DNA of 64,000 nucleotides from Xanthomonas sp. F10 (GTDB lineage: Bacteria; Pseudomonadota; Gammaproteobacteria; Xanthomonadales; Xanthomonadaceae), in assembly GCF_014206815.1 (NCBI RefSeq), contig NZ_JACHNP010000001.1, forward strand, positions 2,260,456 through 2,324,455, given 5' to 3'. Positions 17,029 to 25,664 of the stretch are shown here, piece by piece (position 1 is the stretch's first letter; each line of letters begins with the position of its first letter). The position numbers and the translations under genes are program-made. Below the pieces are notes generated by a model. That model saw only the letters and a list, made by a program, of their open reading frames with translations. It ran no database searches and had not been told where the DNA came from.

Positions 17029-17512
17029 TCCATTCGCGGAATGGACGGCTTGCCAGCGCCACGTTGTAGTACCGCGGATCGTCGGTGACTTCGGCGCCGA
17101 GCCAGTCCGGCCTGGCGAACGCTTCGTCGGCGCTGTCCAGCTCGATCTCGGCGACCACCAGCCCGGCGTTGTCGCCGAGGAACTCGTCCACTTCCCAGAG
17201 GTGGCCCTGGTGCTGCACGAGATGCCGGCGCTTGTCGATCAGCCCGCCCACGCACAGCGCCAGCAGCGCGCGCGCATCGTCCAGCGGAATCGGATACTCG
17301 AACTCCTGGCGGGTATGCCCGAGCTCGCGCGACTTGAGGTTGAGAAACGCGGCCTCGCCCTGCACCCGCACCCGCACCGACGCCTTCTGCGCCCCGCTGG
17401 CCAGCGCCGCCTGGTCGTTGAGATAGCCCTGCGCCATCGGCATCACCGCATGCGCCGCCGCACGCCAACCGTCGCCGGTCACCAGGAATTTGCGTTCGAT
17501 TTCTAGAGGCAT
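16988..17512 (-). CDS. CYTH-domain protein (triphosphate tunnel enzyme fold)
   Basis: A 174-residue CYTH protein with the ExExK signature EIERK at residues 4-8 and alternating Arg/Lys/Glu strands (VRVRVQGEAAFLNLKS, FEYPIPLDDA, EVDEFLGD, EIELDS). CYTH enzymes bind metal and triphosphates such as inorganic tripolyphosphate or thiamine triphosphate. The last 12 or so residues (LGSGDSGLANA) are encoded by an inverted heptamer repeat and are probably not part of the fold. The ATG is directly preceded by CCCCAATCCC from another repeat, with no Shine-Dalgarno sequence. Confidence 0.88.
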   Translation of the reverse strand: MPLEIERKFLVTGDGWRAAAHAVMPMAQGYLNDQAALASGAQKASVRVRVQGEAAFLNLKSRELGHTRQEFEYPIPLDDARALLALCVGGLIDKRRHLVQHQGHLWEVDEFLGDNAGLVVAEIELDSADEAFARPDWLGAEVTDDPRYYNVALASRPFREWTGLGSGDSGLANA

Positions 17513-17605
17513 GGGATTGGGGAGTAGGGCTTCGGGATTGGTGAAAGCATAAGCCAGCGCGCCGACACGCCGTTGCGAATCCCCAATCACCAATCCCGAA
17601 TCACG
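17513..17605. repeat. Inverted pair of heptamer repeats
   Basis: Left arm 17513-17555 (GGGATTG, degenerate units, then GTGAAAGCATAAGCC) and inverse right arm 17575-17605 (GCGAATCCCCAATCACCAAT and on). It fills the whole gap between rlmD and the CYTH gene and includes the last bases of rlmD. Confidence 0.85.
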
Positions 17606-18929
17606 GCTTTTCAAACACCGCAATGCTCTCCACATGCGCGGTATGCGGGAACATGTCCATCGCGCCGGCGGCCTTGAGCACGAAACCCTGGTCGTTGACC
17701 AGGTAGCCGGCGTCGCGCGCCAGCGAGCCGGGATGGCAACTGACGTAGACGATGCGCTGGAACTGCTTCAGCGGCAGTTGCTGCAGCACCTCCAGCGCGC
17801 CGGAGCGCGGCGGGTCCAGCAGCAGCTTGTCGAAGCCCTGGCGCATCCACGGCGCCTGGCGCTGGTCCTGGGTCAGGTCGGCGGCGAAGAACTGGGCGTT
17901 GTCCAGGCCGTTGCGCTGCGCGTTTTCCCGCGCACGCGCCACCAACCCGGCGTCGCCTTCCACGCCGACCACCTCGCGCACGGTGCGCGCCAGCGGCAGG
18001 GTGAAGTTGCCCAGGCCGCAGAACAGGTCCAGCACCCGGTCGCCAGGCTGCGCGTCGAGCAGCGCCAGCGCGTGCGCGATCATCTTCTCGTTGAGCGCGG
18101 CATTGACCTGGATGAAGTCCAGCGGCCGGAACGCCAGTTCCACGTCCCACTGCGGCAACCGGAACGACAGCGGCACCTCCTGCGGATACAGCGGATGCAC
18201 GCTGTCCACGCCGCCGGGCTGCAGGAAGATGGCGAAATCGTGTTCCTGGGCGAAGGCGATCAACGCGTCCTGGTCGCGCGCGCTCAGCGGCTGCATGTGG
18301 CGGAAGGTCAACGCCACCGCGGCGTCGCCGGCGATGAACTCGATCTGCGGGATGTCGCGCTTGCCGTCCAGGCTTTCGACCAGCTCCGCCAGCGCGGTCA
18401 CCTTGAAGCCGATCTGCGGGATCACCGTATGACAGACCGACAGGTCGGCGACGAAGCGCGGGTCCTGCTCGCGGAAGCCGACCAGGGTCTTGTCCTTCTT
18501 CTCCACCCGCCGCACCGAGAAACGGCCCTTGCGCCGGTAGCCCCAGGGCGCGCCGGTCAGCGCCGGCAGCACCGCTTGCGGGGTCACGTGGCCGATGCGC
18601 TCCAGGTTCTCGGTCAGCACCCGCTGCTTGGCGACGATCTGCTGATCCTCGGCCAGGTGCTGCAGCACGCAGCCGGCGCAGACCCCGAAATGCGGGCAGC
18701 GCGGCGTCACCCGCTGCGGCGAGGCCTGCAGCACCTGCACGGTGCGCGCCTCGTCGAAGTGGCGGTTGCGCGCGGTGGGTTCGGCCAGGACGGTCTCGCC
18801 AGGCAGCGCGCCGGCGACGAAGGCGACCTTGTCGCCCTCGCGGCGGGCCACGCCGCGGCCATCGTGGCTGAGGTCGGCGATGTCGGTCTGGAAGGGCGTG
18901 CGGTCGAGACGGTTTCTGGATCGGGCCAC
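17601..18929 (-). CDS. rlmD: 23S rRNA (uracil-1939-C5) methyltransferase RlmD
   Basis: A 442-residue RumA/RlmD family enzyme. An N-terminal TRAM domain (about 1-65) precedes the iron-sulfur Cys set Cys78, Cys84 and Cys87 (CPHFGVCAGC), with a fourth Cys near residue 165. The C-terminal SAM domain has DLFCGLGNFTLPLA, LLDPPRSG and the catalytic Cys segment YVSCHPGSLARD. I chose the GTG at 18929 because it gives the family N-terminus (VARSRNRLDRTPF); upstream codons in frame are low complexity. Candidate promoter at 18963-18971. Confidence 0.95.
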   Translation of the reverse strand: MARSRNRLDRTPFQTDIADLSHDGRGVARREGDKVAFVAGALPGETVLAEPTARNRHFDEARTVQVLQASPQRVTPRCPHFGVCAGCVLQHLAEDQQIVAKQRVLTENLERIGHVTPQAVLPALTGAPWGYRRKGRFSVRRVEKKDKTLVGFREQDPRFVADLSVCHTVIPQIGFKVTALAELVESLDGKRDIPQIEFIAGDAAVALTFRHMQPLSARDQDALIAFAQEHDFAIFLQPGGVDSVHPLYPQEVPLSFRLPQWDVELAFRPLDFIQVNAALNEKMIAHALALLDAQPGDRVLDLFCGLGNFTLPLARTVREVVGVEGDAGLVARARENAQRNGLDNAQFFAADLTQDQRQAPWMRQGFDKLLLDPPRSGALEVLQQLPLKQFQRIVYVSCHPGSLARDAGYLVNDQGFVLKAAGAMDMFPHTAHVESIAVFEKP

Positions 18930-18962
18930 GTGGCAACAGGCTGCGGGCGGAAAAGGGCGGCC

Positions 18963-18971
18963 ATTGTCGCA
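18963..18971 (-). promoter_or_regulatory. Candidate extended -10 promoter for rlmD
   Basis: Minus strand TGCGACAAT, 34 bases before the GTG start, inside a 14-mer shared exactly with the nagZ upstream region. Confidence 0.45.
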
Positions 18972-19079
18972 GATGGACCGGGCCGGGACCGGCTTGCGAT
19001 TGCCGCGCCGGCGAGGCAAAGTGGCGCGACGCACGCGCGCCGCCGCGCGGGATGCGACCACGCCGCATGGAGGCTCAGC

Positions 19080-19790
19080 ATGGCATCGACCCAGGACCCG
19101 GTAACGCGACTGCTGCTCGTCGAAGACGACCCGATCAGCCGCGCCTTCTTCGACGCGACCCTGCAGGCGTTACCAGCACACGTGGACCTGGCCGACTCCG
19201 TCGCCAGCGCCCTCGCCCGCGCGCAGACGCAGGCGCACGACCTGTGGCTGATCGACGCCAACCTGCCCGACGGCAGCGGCAGCGACCTGCTGCGCCAGTT
19301 GCAGCGGCAACGTCCCGGCACCCTGGGGCTGGCGCATACCGCCGACGCCAGCGCCGCGGTCCGTGCCCAGTTGCTCGACGCCGGGTTCGCCGACGTCCTG
19401 CTCAAGCCCCTCAGCACCGAGCGACTGCTGCAGTCGGTACGCAGGCTACTGGCGCGCGGCCGCCTCGGCGGCGCACCTGGTACCGCCGAGCCGACCCTGG
19501 ACTGGGACGAAACCACCGCATTGGCTGCACTCAATGGCGAGCGCGCGCACCTGATCGCCCTGCGCGAATTGTTCCTGGCCGAACTGCCCGGCACCCGCGA
19601 CGCGGTCGCTTCGGCCCTGCAACTCAGCGACGACCAGGCCGTACGCAGCCACCTGCACCGATTGCAGGCCAGCTGCGGCTTCGTCGGCGCCGCCCGCCTG
19701 GCGCGCGCCGTGCGCCAGTTGCACGGCGACCCGGCCTCCTCGCAGGCCCGCCACCAATTCAGCGAGGCGGTGGCGGCGTTGTTGCACTGA
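19080..19790 (+). CDS. Receiver-HPt phosphorelay protein
   Basis: A 236-residue two-domain signalling protein. The receiver (about 1-125) has the acidic pair Asp16-Asp17, phospho-acceptor Asp59 (LIDANLPDGSG), Thr87 and Lys109 (LLKP). The C-terminal HPt domain (about 140-236) has HRLQASCGFVGAARLA, in which the His is the likely phosphotransfer residue. There is no kinase, HTH or enzymatic output, so it probably relays phosphate between a hybrid kinase and another regulator encoded elsewhere. It stands alone between divergent rlmD and the siderophore receptor. Confidence 0.9.
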   Translation: MASTQDPVTRLLLVEDDPISRAFFDATLQALPAHVDLADSVASALARAQTQAHDLWLIDANLPDGSGSDLLRQLQRQRPGTLGLAHTADASAAVRAQLLDAGFADVLLKPLSTERLLQSVRRLLARGRLGGAPGTAEPTLDWDETTALAALNGERAHLIALRELFLAELPGTRDAVASALQLSDDQAVRSHLHRLQASCGFVGAARLARAVRQLHGDPASSQARHQFSEAVAALLH

Positions 19791-19795
19791 CGGCT

Positions 19796-19814
19796 GGGAT
19801 TGGGGATTGGGGAT
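19796..19814. repeat. GGGATT heptamer repeat
   Basis: Two and a half heptamers, GGGATTGGGGATTGGGGAT, six bases after the receiver-HPt stop codon. Confidence 0.75.
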
Positions 19815-19966
19815 GGCGCTAGATCTTCTGCGCGAGGCGGCGTAGACGCGGCGTCGGCCGCGACCGGCGCGCCGGACGCTGCCTCGCGATCCTGGCCTGG
19901 GCCACTCTCGTCCCCCACCTCCCGTCACGGATCCCGTACTGCACTGGTGCTCGTGACGGCCAAGTT

Positions 19967-19985
19967 GCAAATGAGATTCTTTATC
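19967..19985 (+). promoter_or_regulatory. Fur box upstream of siderophore receptor
   Basis: GCAAATGAGATTCTTTATC matches the classical 19-bp Fur consensus GATAATGAGAATCATTATC at 15 positions. It is an AT-rich island in very GC-rich DNA, 77 bases before the receptor start. Implies iron repression. Confidence 0.8.
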
Positions 19986-20061
19986 AACTAAATTAACGCC
20001 CCGACGACATCTTCGGACCAGCCATCGCCCCGTCCGGTCATTACGGCAACAGGGGCATCGC

Positions 20062-22242
20062 ATGTTTCAGACTTCACTCCACCGGCAAGCGCCGGCGATG
20101 GGCCTGCTAGCCCGCGCCTTGCTGGCCGCCCTCGTGGCCGCCGCGTCCACCTCGGCCAACGCCCAGGACGCCGCCACCGACGACGACACCCGCGATGCCC
20201 AGCCACCGGCCGATGCCACGCAACTGGACACGGTCATGGTCAAGGGCCAGCGGCTCAGCCTGGACCTGCAGCAGGACGCGGCGGTCGGCGCGCTGGGGAC
20301 GTCTCGCCTGCTGGACACGCCGTTCTCTGTGGCGCTGGTCGAAGAACCCGAGATCGCGCGGCGCCAGGCCACCACGCTGGGGCAGATCTTCATCAACGAT
20401 CCGTCGGTGTTCGCCGCCGAGCCGCCGGCCAGCACCAACTGGTGGGGCACGCAGATCCGCGGCATCGAGGTGCGCAATTTCTATGTCGACGGCGTGCCGA
20501 TGCTGATGGAATGGGGCGGCGAGTTCCCGCTGGAAGCGGTGCAATCGGTGCAGGCACTGAAGGGCCTGGGCGGCTTCATGTATGGCTTCGGCACGCCCGG
20601 CGGCATCGTCAGCTACCAGACCAAGCGCCCCACCGACACCGCGCTGCTGGCCACCACCTTCGGCTATCGCAACGACAGCGCGTTCTCGGCCCAGCTCGAC
20701 GCCGGCGGGCGCGCCAACGGGCCGGACTCCTTCGGATACCGTCTCAACGGCGGCATCGAACGCGGCGATGCCTACAACGGCGCCGGCATCGACCGGAAGA
20801 CGCTGGCGCTGGCGGTCGAGCAACCGATCGCCGAGAGCCTGACCTGGCATGCGGAAGTGGTGCACGAGCGCAACACGCTCGAGCACGAACCGCTGTACTT
20901 CTACTGGGACAGCTACGACGGCGCGCACCTGCCGCGACCGACCAACGACTACGCCAAGATCCGCGTCGACGGCGCCTATTACAGGACCGCCCTGCTGCAC
21001 GCGACCACCGGCCTGAACTGGCGCATCGACGAACGCTGGAGCGCGTCGCTGAGCGTGGGCGGCAGCCGACGCCGGCACGAGTCGCACAAGATGTTCGCCA
21101 ATCTGCTCAACGAAGCGGGCGACTACGCCGGTTTCGCCTATGACTTCGGTGCGGTGCTGCGCAACAGCGTGGTGCAACTGCTGGTCAACGGCCGCATCGA
21201 CACCGGCCCGGTGGCGCACGAACTGGTGTTCGGCACCTCGGTGCAGCGCAGCTGGGACCAGTGGAGCAAGGCGTTCTACTGGAGCCACGACTTCGACGGC
21301 AACCTGTATCGCCAGCAGTCCTTCCGCCCGACCCGGCGCCCGGACTACAGCCTGGCGCCGGTCAGCGCGGACCTGCGCCAGAAGGCGGTGTTCGTCAGCG
21401 ACACCATGCAGCTCGGCGACCACTGGCGCGCCATCCTCGGCGCGCGCCACGTGGAGTATCAGCAGCGCGACCTGGATGGCGACGCGACGGTGGACAGCGG
21501 TTACCGCACCTCGGTGACGACCCCGACCGTGGCGCTGATCTACAAGCCCATCGACGACGTGTCGCTCTACGCCAGCTACGTCGAGGCACTGGAGCCGGGC
21601 AGCCGCGTCGGCGCCGATGCGGTGCCCGCCTACGCCAACGCCGGCAGCGTGCTGCAGCCGACGGTGAGCAAGCAGTACGAGCTCGGCGCCAAGCTACAGA
21701 GCGGGCGCTTCGCCCTGACCACCGCCGCGTTCCGCATCGAGCGCGGCGCGCAGATCGACGCCTACCGCGACGGCCTGCGCTATCTGACCCAGGACGGCCT
21801 GACCCTGTATCGCGGGCTGGAAGTGATCGGCAGCGTCGGCCTGACCGACGACCTCGAACTGGGCGTCGGCGGACTGTGGATGGACCCGCGGCTGAAGGAT
21901 CTGTCGCCGGACAACGCGGCCTTGCGCGGCAACCGCCCCGCCGGCGCCGCACGCCGGCAACTGCTGGCCAATGCCACCTGGCGCGTACCGGGCGTGCGTG
22001 GCCTCAGCCTGCACGGCAACGTGCGCTACTCCGGCGATGCCTACTACGAGGACCAGAACCGCATCCTCATCCCCGGGCACACCGTCGCCGCGGCCGGCTT
22101 CCAGTACGCCACCACGCTGGGTGGCTACGCCGCGCTGTGGACCGGCAACGTCAACAACCTGTTCGATCGCACCTACTGGAACCAGCACACGCTGGGCGAG
22201 GCACGCAATGCCGCGCTGAGCCTGCGGATCGACTGGCGCTGA
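20062..22242 (+). CDS. TonB-dependent siderophore receptor
   Basis: A 726-residue outer-membrane receptor. A signal peptide ends near Ala34 (SANA/QD). A TonB-box-like LDTVMVKGQ region is followed by a plug domain with siderophore-receptor features (TRLLDTPFSV type, QIRGIEVRNFYVDGVPM, GGFMYGFGTPGGIVSYQTKRP) and then a 22-strand barrel ending in an aromatic/basic C-terminus (LSLRIDWR). It should take up a ferric siderophore with TonB energy; the ligand is unknown. A Fur box lies 77 bases upstream. No siderophore biosynthesis or esterase gene is adjacent. Confidence 0.92.
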   Translation: MFQTSLHRQAPAMGLLARALLAALVAAASTSANAQDAATDDDTRDAQPPADATQLDTVMVKGQRLSLDLQQDAAVGALGTSRLLDTPFSVALVEEPEIARRQATTLGQIFINDPSVFAAEPPASTNWWGTQIRGIEVRNFYVDGVPMLMEWGGEFPLEAVQSVQALKGLGGFMYGFGTPGGIVSYQTKRPTDTALLATTFGYRNDSAFSAQLDAGGRANGPDSFGYRLNGGIERGDAYNGAGIDRKTLALAVEQPIAESLTWHAEVVHERNTLEHEPLYFYWDSYDGAHLPRPTNDYAKIRVDGAYYRTALLHATTGLNWRIDERWSASLSVGGSRRRHESHKMFANLLNEAGDYAGFAYDFGAVLRNSVVQLLVNGRIDTGPVAHELVFGTSVQRSWDQWSKAFYWSHDFDGNLYRQQSFRPTRRPDYSLAPVSADLRQKAVFVSDTMQLGDHWRAILGARHVEYQQRDLDGDATVDSGYRTSVTTPTVALIYKPIDDVSLYASYVEALEPGSRVGADAVPAYANAGSVLQPTVSKQYELGAKLQSGRFALTTAAFRIERGAQIDAYRDGLRYLTQDGLTLYRGLEVIGSVGLTDDLELGVGGLWMDPRLKDLSPDNAALRGNRPAGAARRQLLANATWRVPGVRGLSLHGNVRYSGDAYYEDQNRILIPGHTVAAAGFQYATTLGGYAALWTGNVNNLFDRTYWNQHTLGEARNAALSLRIDWR

Positions 22243-22260
22243 GTGCTGCCTGCCGCTGTC

Positions 22261-22281
22261 GTCGCCGCACGCGGCGGCGAC
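22261..22281 (+). terminator. GC hairpin after siderophore receptor
   Basis: Perfect 8-bp stem GTCGCCGC/GCGGCGAC with a 5-base loop, 18 bases after the stop. No T run, so a weak or Rho-assisted terminator at best. Confidence 0.4.
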
Positions 22282-22345
22282 GGTCGACGGTAGCGCGGCC
22301 CCGGCGCGTTAGCGCCTCCGATCGCGACGGAAGCGGCTATCGCAA

Positions 22346-22434
22346 CGGCTCTTGTCTTTTTTACCGGATCAGCTGCGACGGGCATGACCAAGAAAGCCCA
22401 TCGCGGCTGATCCCGCAAAAGGGGACAAGAGCCG
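22346..22434. repeat. Long imperfect inverted repeat between siderophore receptor and recO
   Basis: Outer arms CGGCTCTTGTC and GACAAGAGCCG, inner arms TTTT/AAAA and GGATCAGCTGCGACGGGC / GCCCATCGCGGCTGATCC around a short loop. The right end runs into GCCGCTCCTACG, the end of the common palindrome family, so it is probably a derivative of it. The remaining 22243-22529 sequence has no gene. Confidence 0.8.
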
Positions 22435-22529
22435 CTCCTACGGAGCAACCTGCATCCGCTTGCGCTGTGACGAACGCAGGTCACTCGGGTATCCGCTTGC
22501 CGAGCACGCGCGCTGCCGATCAGGCGCGT

Positions 22530-23465
22530 TCACGATGCATTGGACGGCGGCGACCGAGGCGGCGCTTCCGGCGTGGATGCAGGCGTCGCATCGCGCTGCG
22601 CATCCAGCTCGGCGTCCGACGCCGGCGTCGCCACGCGCGGTGCCGACTCAGGCATTGCGGCGACGCCGGGTGCATCCGCTCGGAGCGGATCGTCCTGCGG
22701 CAGCTCCGGATCGGCCGCCGCCGGCGCGATGCCCGCGGCGCTGGCGCTGCGCTGCCGCGCCAGGTCCTCGACCATTTCCCAGGACTTCAGTCCGCGCCCG
22801 CCGAGGTGGTGCAGCAGCACCACGCGCATGCCACGGCGCAGGCCGGGCAGATCCTCGGCAACCGGTTCGGCGTCGTCGGCCAGGGCCAGCAGGGCGCGCC
22901 CGGTGGCCATGCCGCTGCGCTGGTCGTGGCCGCGGTCGCTCAACAGCCGGCGCGGTCCGTGCTCGGCGTCCAGCACGTAGCGCGCGGCAGGGTCGATCGG
23001 CTCGCCGTCGCCGTCGTGGCGCAGGTCGAAGCCCACGCCCAGCGCCTCCAGCAGGTCGCGCTCGAAGCAGCGCAGCGACCAGGCCAGCGGCGCCTCGGCC
23101 GCCAGCCGCGCCCGCACCCGCGCGTAGGCCAGGTACAGATCCGGCGCCGGGTCGTCGCGCGGCGCCAGGCGCAGGGTCAGTTCGTTGATGTAGAAGCCGG
23201 CCAGCATCGCCTCGCCGCTGAGCCGCGGTGCCGTGTCCACGGCCTCGGCCGCGCGCAGTTGCGCCAGTTCGCCGCGGCGCTGTGCGCTGAAGCGGATCGA
23301 CTGCAGCGGCTGCAGCGCCGCGCGCAAGGCCTGCTTTTTCGGCCCCTGCACGCCGCGCGCCAGCACGCCGAGCCGGCCGTGGTGCACGCTCAGCACCTCC
23401 ACCAGCAGGCTGGTCTCGCGCCAGGGCCGCGCATGCAGGACGAAACCGGGTTCGTGCTCGATCAA
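22530..23465 (-). CDS. recO: DNA repair protein RecO
   Basis: A RecO protein of 311 residues from the TTG at 23465. The N-terminal OB fold starts [19 protein letters not shown], as in the family; the helical domain ([24 protein letters not shown]) follows, and [20 protein letters not shown] marks its end. RecO anneals DNA and loads RecA with RecF and RecR. The last 70 or so residues are a Pro/Ala/Asp-rich tail absent from E. coli RecO (242 aa). An in-frame ATG at 23573 exists, but the 36 extra codons are partly heptamer-repeat sequence, so I prefer the TTG. It is last in the lepA-lepB-rnc-era direction. Confidence 0.85.
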   Translation of the reverse strand: MIEHEPGFVLHARPWRETSLLVEVLSVHHGRLGVLARGVQGPKKQALRAALQPLQSIRFSAQRRGELAQLRAAEAVDTAPRLSGEAMLAGFYINELTLRLAPRDDPAPDLYLAYARVRARLAAEAPLAWSLRCFERDLLEALGVGFDLRHDGDGEPIDPAARYVLDAEHGPRRLLSDRGHDQRSGMATGRALLALADDAEPVAEDLPGLRRGMRVVLLHHLGGRGLKSWEMVEDLARQRSASAAGIAPAAADPELPQDDPLRADAPGVAAMPESAPRVATPASDAELDAQRDATPASTPEAPPRSPPSNAS

Positions 23466-23469
23466 GGCG

Positions 23470-23494
23470 GGGATTCGGGAGTGGGGAATCGCAG
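23470..23494. repeat. GGGATT heptamer repeat at the recO start
   Basis: GGGATTC, GGGAGTG and GGGAATCG units immediately upstream of the recO TTG on the opposite strand sense; no Shine-Dalgarno sequence remains. Confidence 0.75.
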
Positions 23495-23594
23495 GAGCGG
23501 CGGTCAGGGGACGGAGCGCGTGCGTGGGAAGCAGGAAGCAGGAAGCGGTGCTGTAGCGAATTGAACGAGGCAAGCAATGAAATGGCCACGCCTT

Positions 23595-23661
23595 GTAGGA
23601 GCGGCTTCAGCCGCGACGGGCGTTACCGGGACAGCCTGTCGCGGCTGAAGCCGCTCCTACA
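23595..23661. repeat. Palindromic element, TAGGAGCGGCTTCAGCC family
   Basis: Hairpin with TGTAGGAGCGGCTTCAGCCG and its complement, loop around GTTACCGGGACAG. It sits between era and recO and is followed by an inverted heptamer arm (23665-23690, ATCCCGAACCCCGAATCCCG). Confidence 0.88.
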
Positions 23662-23694
23662 ACATCCCGAACCCCGAATCCCGGCTTCCCAGCC

Positions 23695-24600
23695 TTATTC
23701 CCCGTACCCGAACGCCTTCAGCGCCGCCTCGTCGTCGGACCAGCCTTCGCGCACGCGCACCCAGGTCTCCAGGAACACCTTGGCGCCGAACAGGCGCTCC
23801 ATCTGCTGGCGGGCCTTGGCGCCGATGTCCTTCAGGCGGGTGCCGCCCTTGCCGATCACGATCGCCTTCTGGCCTTCGCGCTCGACCCAGATCACTGCGC
23901 CGATGCGCAGCAGCGCGCCGTCCTCGGCGAAGCGCTCGATCTCCACGGTGGTCGCGTACGGCAGCTCCTCGCCGAGCTGGCGCATCAACTGCTCGCGCAC
24001 CAGTTCGCCGGCCAGGAAGCGCTGGCTGCGGTCGGTGATCTCGTCCTCGCCGAACATCGGCGGCGCTTCCGGCACCAAGGCCAGCAGGTCGCGCACCAGC
24101 GCCTCCAGGCCCTTGCGCTTGAGCGCGGAGATCGGGTGCACCGCGGCGAAGCTACGGCCCTCGCTGACCTGCTGCAGGAACGGCAGCAGCGCGGTCTTGT
24201 CCTTGAGCCGGTCGACCTTGTTGACCACCAGCACCACCGGGATGCCGGCGTCGCTGAGCACGTTGAACGCCAGCGTGTCCTCTTCGTCCCAACGCCCGGC
24301 CTCGATCACCAGCAGGCCGGCGTCCACGCCTTCCAGCGAGCCGCGCGCGGCGCGGTTCATCACCCGGTTCATGGCGCGCTTCTGCTCGCGGTGCAGGCCC
24401 GGGGTATCGACCAGCAGCAGCTGGCCGGCCGGGAAGCTGGCGATGCCCAGCAGCCGGTGCCGGGTGGTCTGCGGCCGGTTGGAGACGATGCTGACCTTGG
24501 CGCCCACCAGGGCGTTGGTCAGGGTGGACTTGCCCACGTTGGGGCGGCCGATCACGGCCACGCTGCCGCTGCGGTAAGGGGGGGTGGCTTGCTCGTTCAC
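23695..24600 (-). CDS. era: GTPase Era
   Basis: A 301-residue ribosome-assembly GTPase. G1 GRPNVGKS, G3 DTPG, G4 NKVD are present, and the C-terminal KH domain has VIGKGG. Era binds the 3' end of 16S rRNA and aids 30S maturation. The GTG start at 24600 overlaps the rnc stop (GTGA), the usual rnc-era coupling. A longer frame continues into rnc and was not used. Confidence 0.95.
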   Translation of the reverse strand: MNEQATPPYRSGSVAVIGRPNVGKSTLTNALVGAKVSIVSNRPQTTRHRLLGIASFPAGQLLLVDTPGLHREQKRAMNRVMNRAARGSLEGVDAGLLVIEAGRWDEEDTLAFNVLSDAGIPVVLVVNKVDRLKDKTALLPFLQQVSEGRSFAAVHPISALKRKGLEALVRDLLALVPEAPPMFGEDEITDRSQRFLAGELVREQLMRQLGEELPYATTVEIERFAEDGALLRIGAVIWVEREGQKAIVIGKGGTRLKDIGAKARQQMERLFGAKVFLETWVRVREGWSDDEAALKAFGYGE

Positions 24601-25280
24601 TTGCTCGAATCCAGTTGCTCGATGGCGGCGGCGGCGGCCTGCTGCTCGGCCAGGCGCCGCGAGGTGCCCTCGCCCTCGGTCACCAGGGCGGGCTCGGCGA
24701 GTACGCAGCGTACCCGGAATAGTTTGGCGTGGTCGTCGCCGGTCTCGCTGATCAGTTCGTAGGCCGGCAGGCTGCGCTGCCGGGCCTGCAGCCATTCCTG
24801 CAGGCGGGTCTTGGCGTCCTTCTCCACCTTGCCGACCGGCAGCGCCGCCAGCGCAGCCTCGAACCAGGGCAGGATCGTGGCGCGGCAGGTCTCGAAGCCG
24901 GCATCCAGGTAGATCGCCGCGACCACGGCCTCCACCGCATCGGCCAGGATCGAGTCGCGGCGATGGCCGCCGGATTTCATCTCGCCCGGCCCCAGGGTCA
25001 GGCGTTCGCCCAGCTCCAGCTGCCGGCCGATCGCGGCCAGCGAAGCCTCGCGCACCAGCTCGGCGCGGGCGCGGGTCAGCGCGCCTTCGTCGGCCTTGGG
25101 CCAGCGCTGGTACAGCGCCTCGGCGATCAGCAGGTTGACGATGCCGTCGCCGAGGAACTCCAGGCGTTCGTTGTGCGGCGCGCCGGCGCTGCGATGGGTC
25201 AGCGCCTGCGCCAGCAACTGCGGCTCGGCGAAGCGGTGACCGATGCGGTCACCGCGCAGGATGGTCTTACTGGCCACCAC
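24597..25280 (-). CDS. rnc: Ribonuclease III
   Basis: A 227-residue RNase III with the catalytic signature ERLEFLGDG, the downstream [15 protein letters not shown] acidic segment, and a C-terminal double-stranded RNA-binding domain ([11 protein letters not shown] ... [17 protein letters not shown]). Cleaves rRNA precursors and structured mRNAs. Its first 14 bases overlap the 3' end of the DUF4845 gene and its end overlaps era. Confidence 0.96.
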   Translation of the reverse strand: MVASKTILRGDRIGHRFAEPQLLAQALTHRSAGAPHNERLEFLGDGIVNLLIAEALYQRWPKADEGALTRARAELVREASLAAIGRQLELGERLTLGPGEMKSGGHRRDSILADAVEAVVAAIYLDAGFETCRATILPWFEAALAALPVGKVEKDAKTRLQEWLQARQRSLPAYELISETGDDHAKLFRVRCVLAEPALVTEGEGTSRRLAEQQAAAAAIEQLDSSK

Positions 25281-25644
25281 GCGTCGTCAGGTCCTGGGTG
25301 GCGTCGAACTTGCCGACCACGTCCAGATTGGCGATCAGCGGGCGGCGCACTTCGTAGGCCACGTGCATCTTCACCCCCGTATCGGTGCGCTCGAAGGTGA
25401 CGTCGCTGGGCTTCACGTTGTCCGAGTTGTTGATGTCCAGCCGCCGGAACAGCGAGGCCTTGGCCTGCGACGGGTCCATCTCGGCGCTGCCGGCTTCCGT
25501 CGCCAGGCCCTTCATCGCCGAACGCACGGCATAGAACTCCATGTACATCGGGAACAGCTTCATGCCGATGTAGACGAAGAATCCGACCACCGCCAGCACG
25601 ATCACGAACGAGGTCAAGGTCATGCCACTTTGCTTGTGCTTCAT
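25267..25644 (-). CDS. DUF4845 membrane protein
   Basis: A 125-residue protein with one N-terminal membrane helix (about residues 8-28, [20 protein letters not shown]), which resembles the start of pilin-like proteins. The C-terminal part is a small soluble domain. This family is often found between lepB and rnc, as here. Function not known. It overlaps rnc by 14 bases, so the two are co-translated. Confidence 0.82.
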   Translation of the reverse strand: MKHKQSGMTLTSFVIVLAVVGFFVYIGMKLFPMYMEFYAVRSAMKGLATEAGSAEMDPSQAKASLFRRLDINNSDNVKPSDVTFERTDTGVKMHVAYEVRRPLIANLDVVGKFDATQDLTTRGGQ

Positions 25645-25664
25645 CGCGCTTCCCCTCACGCAAG

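Noticed and set aside
23466-23573. N-terminal extension of RecO from ATG 23573
   Set aside because: The extra residues include heptamer-repeat sequence and are not part of the RecO fold; TTG 23465 gives the family start.
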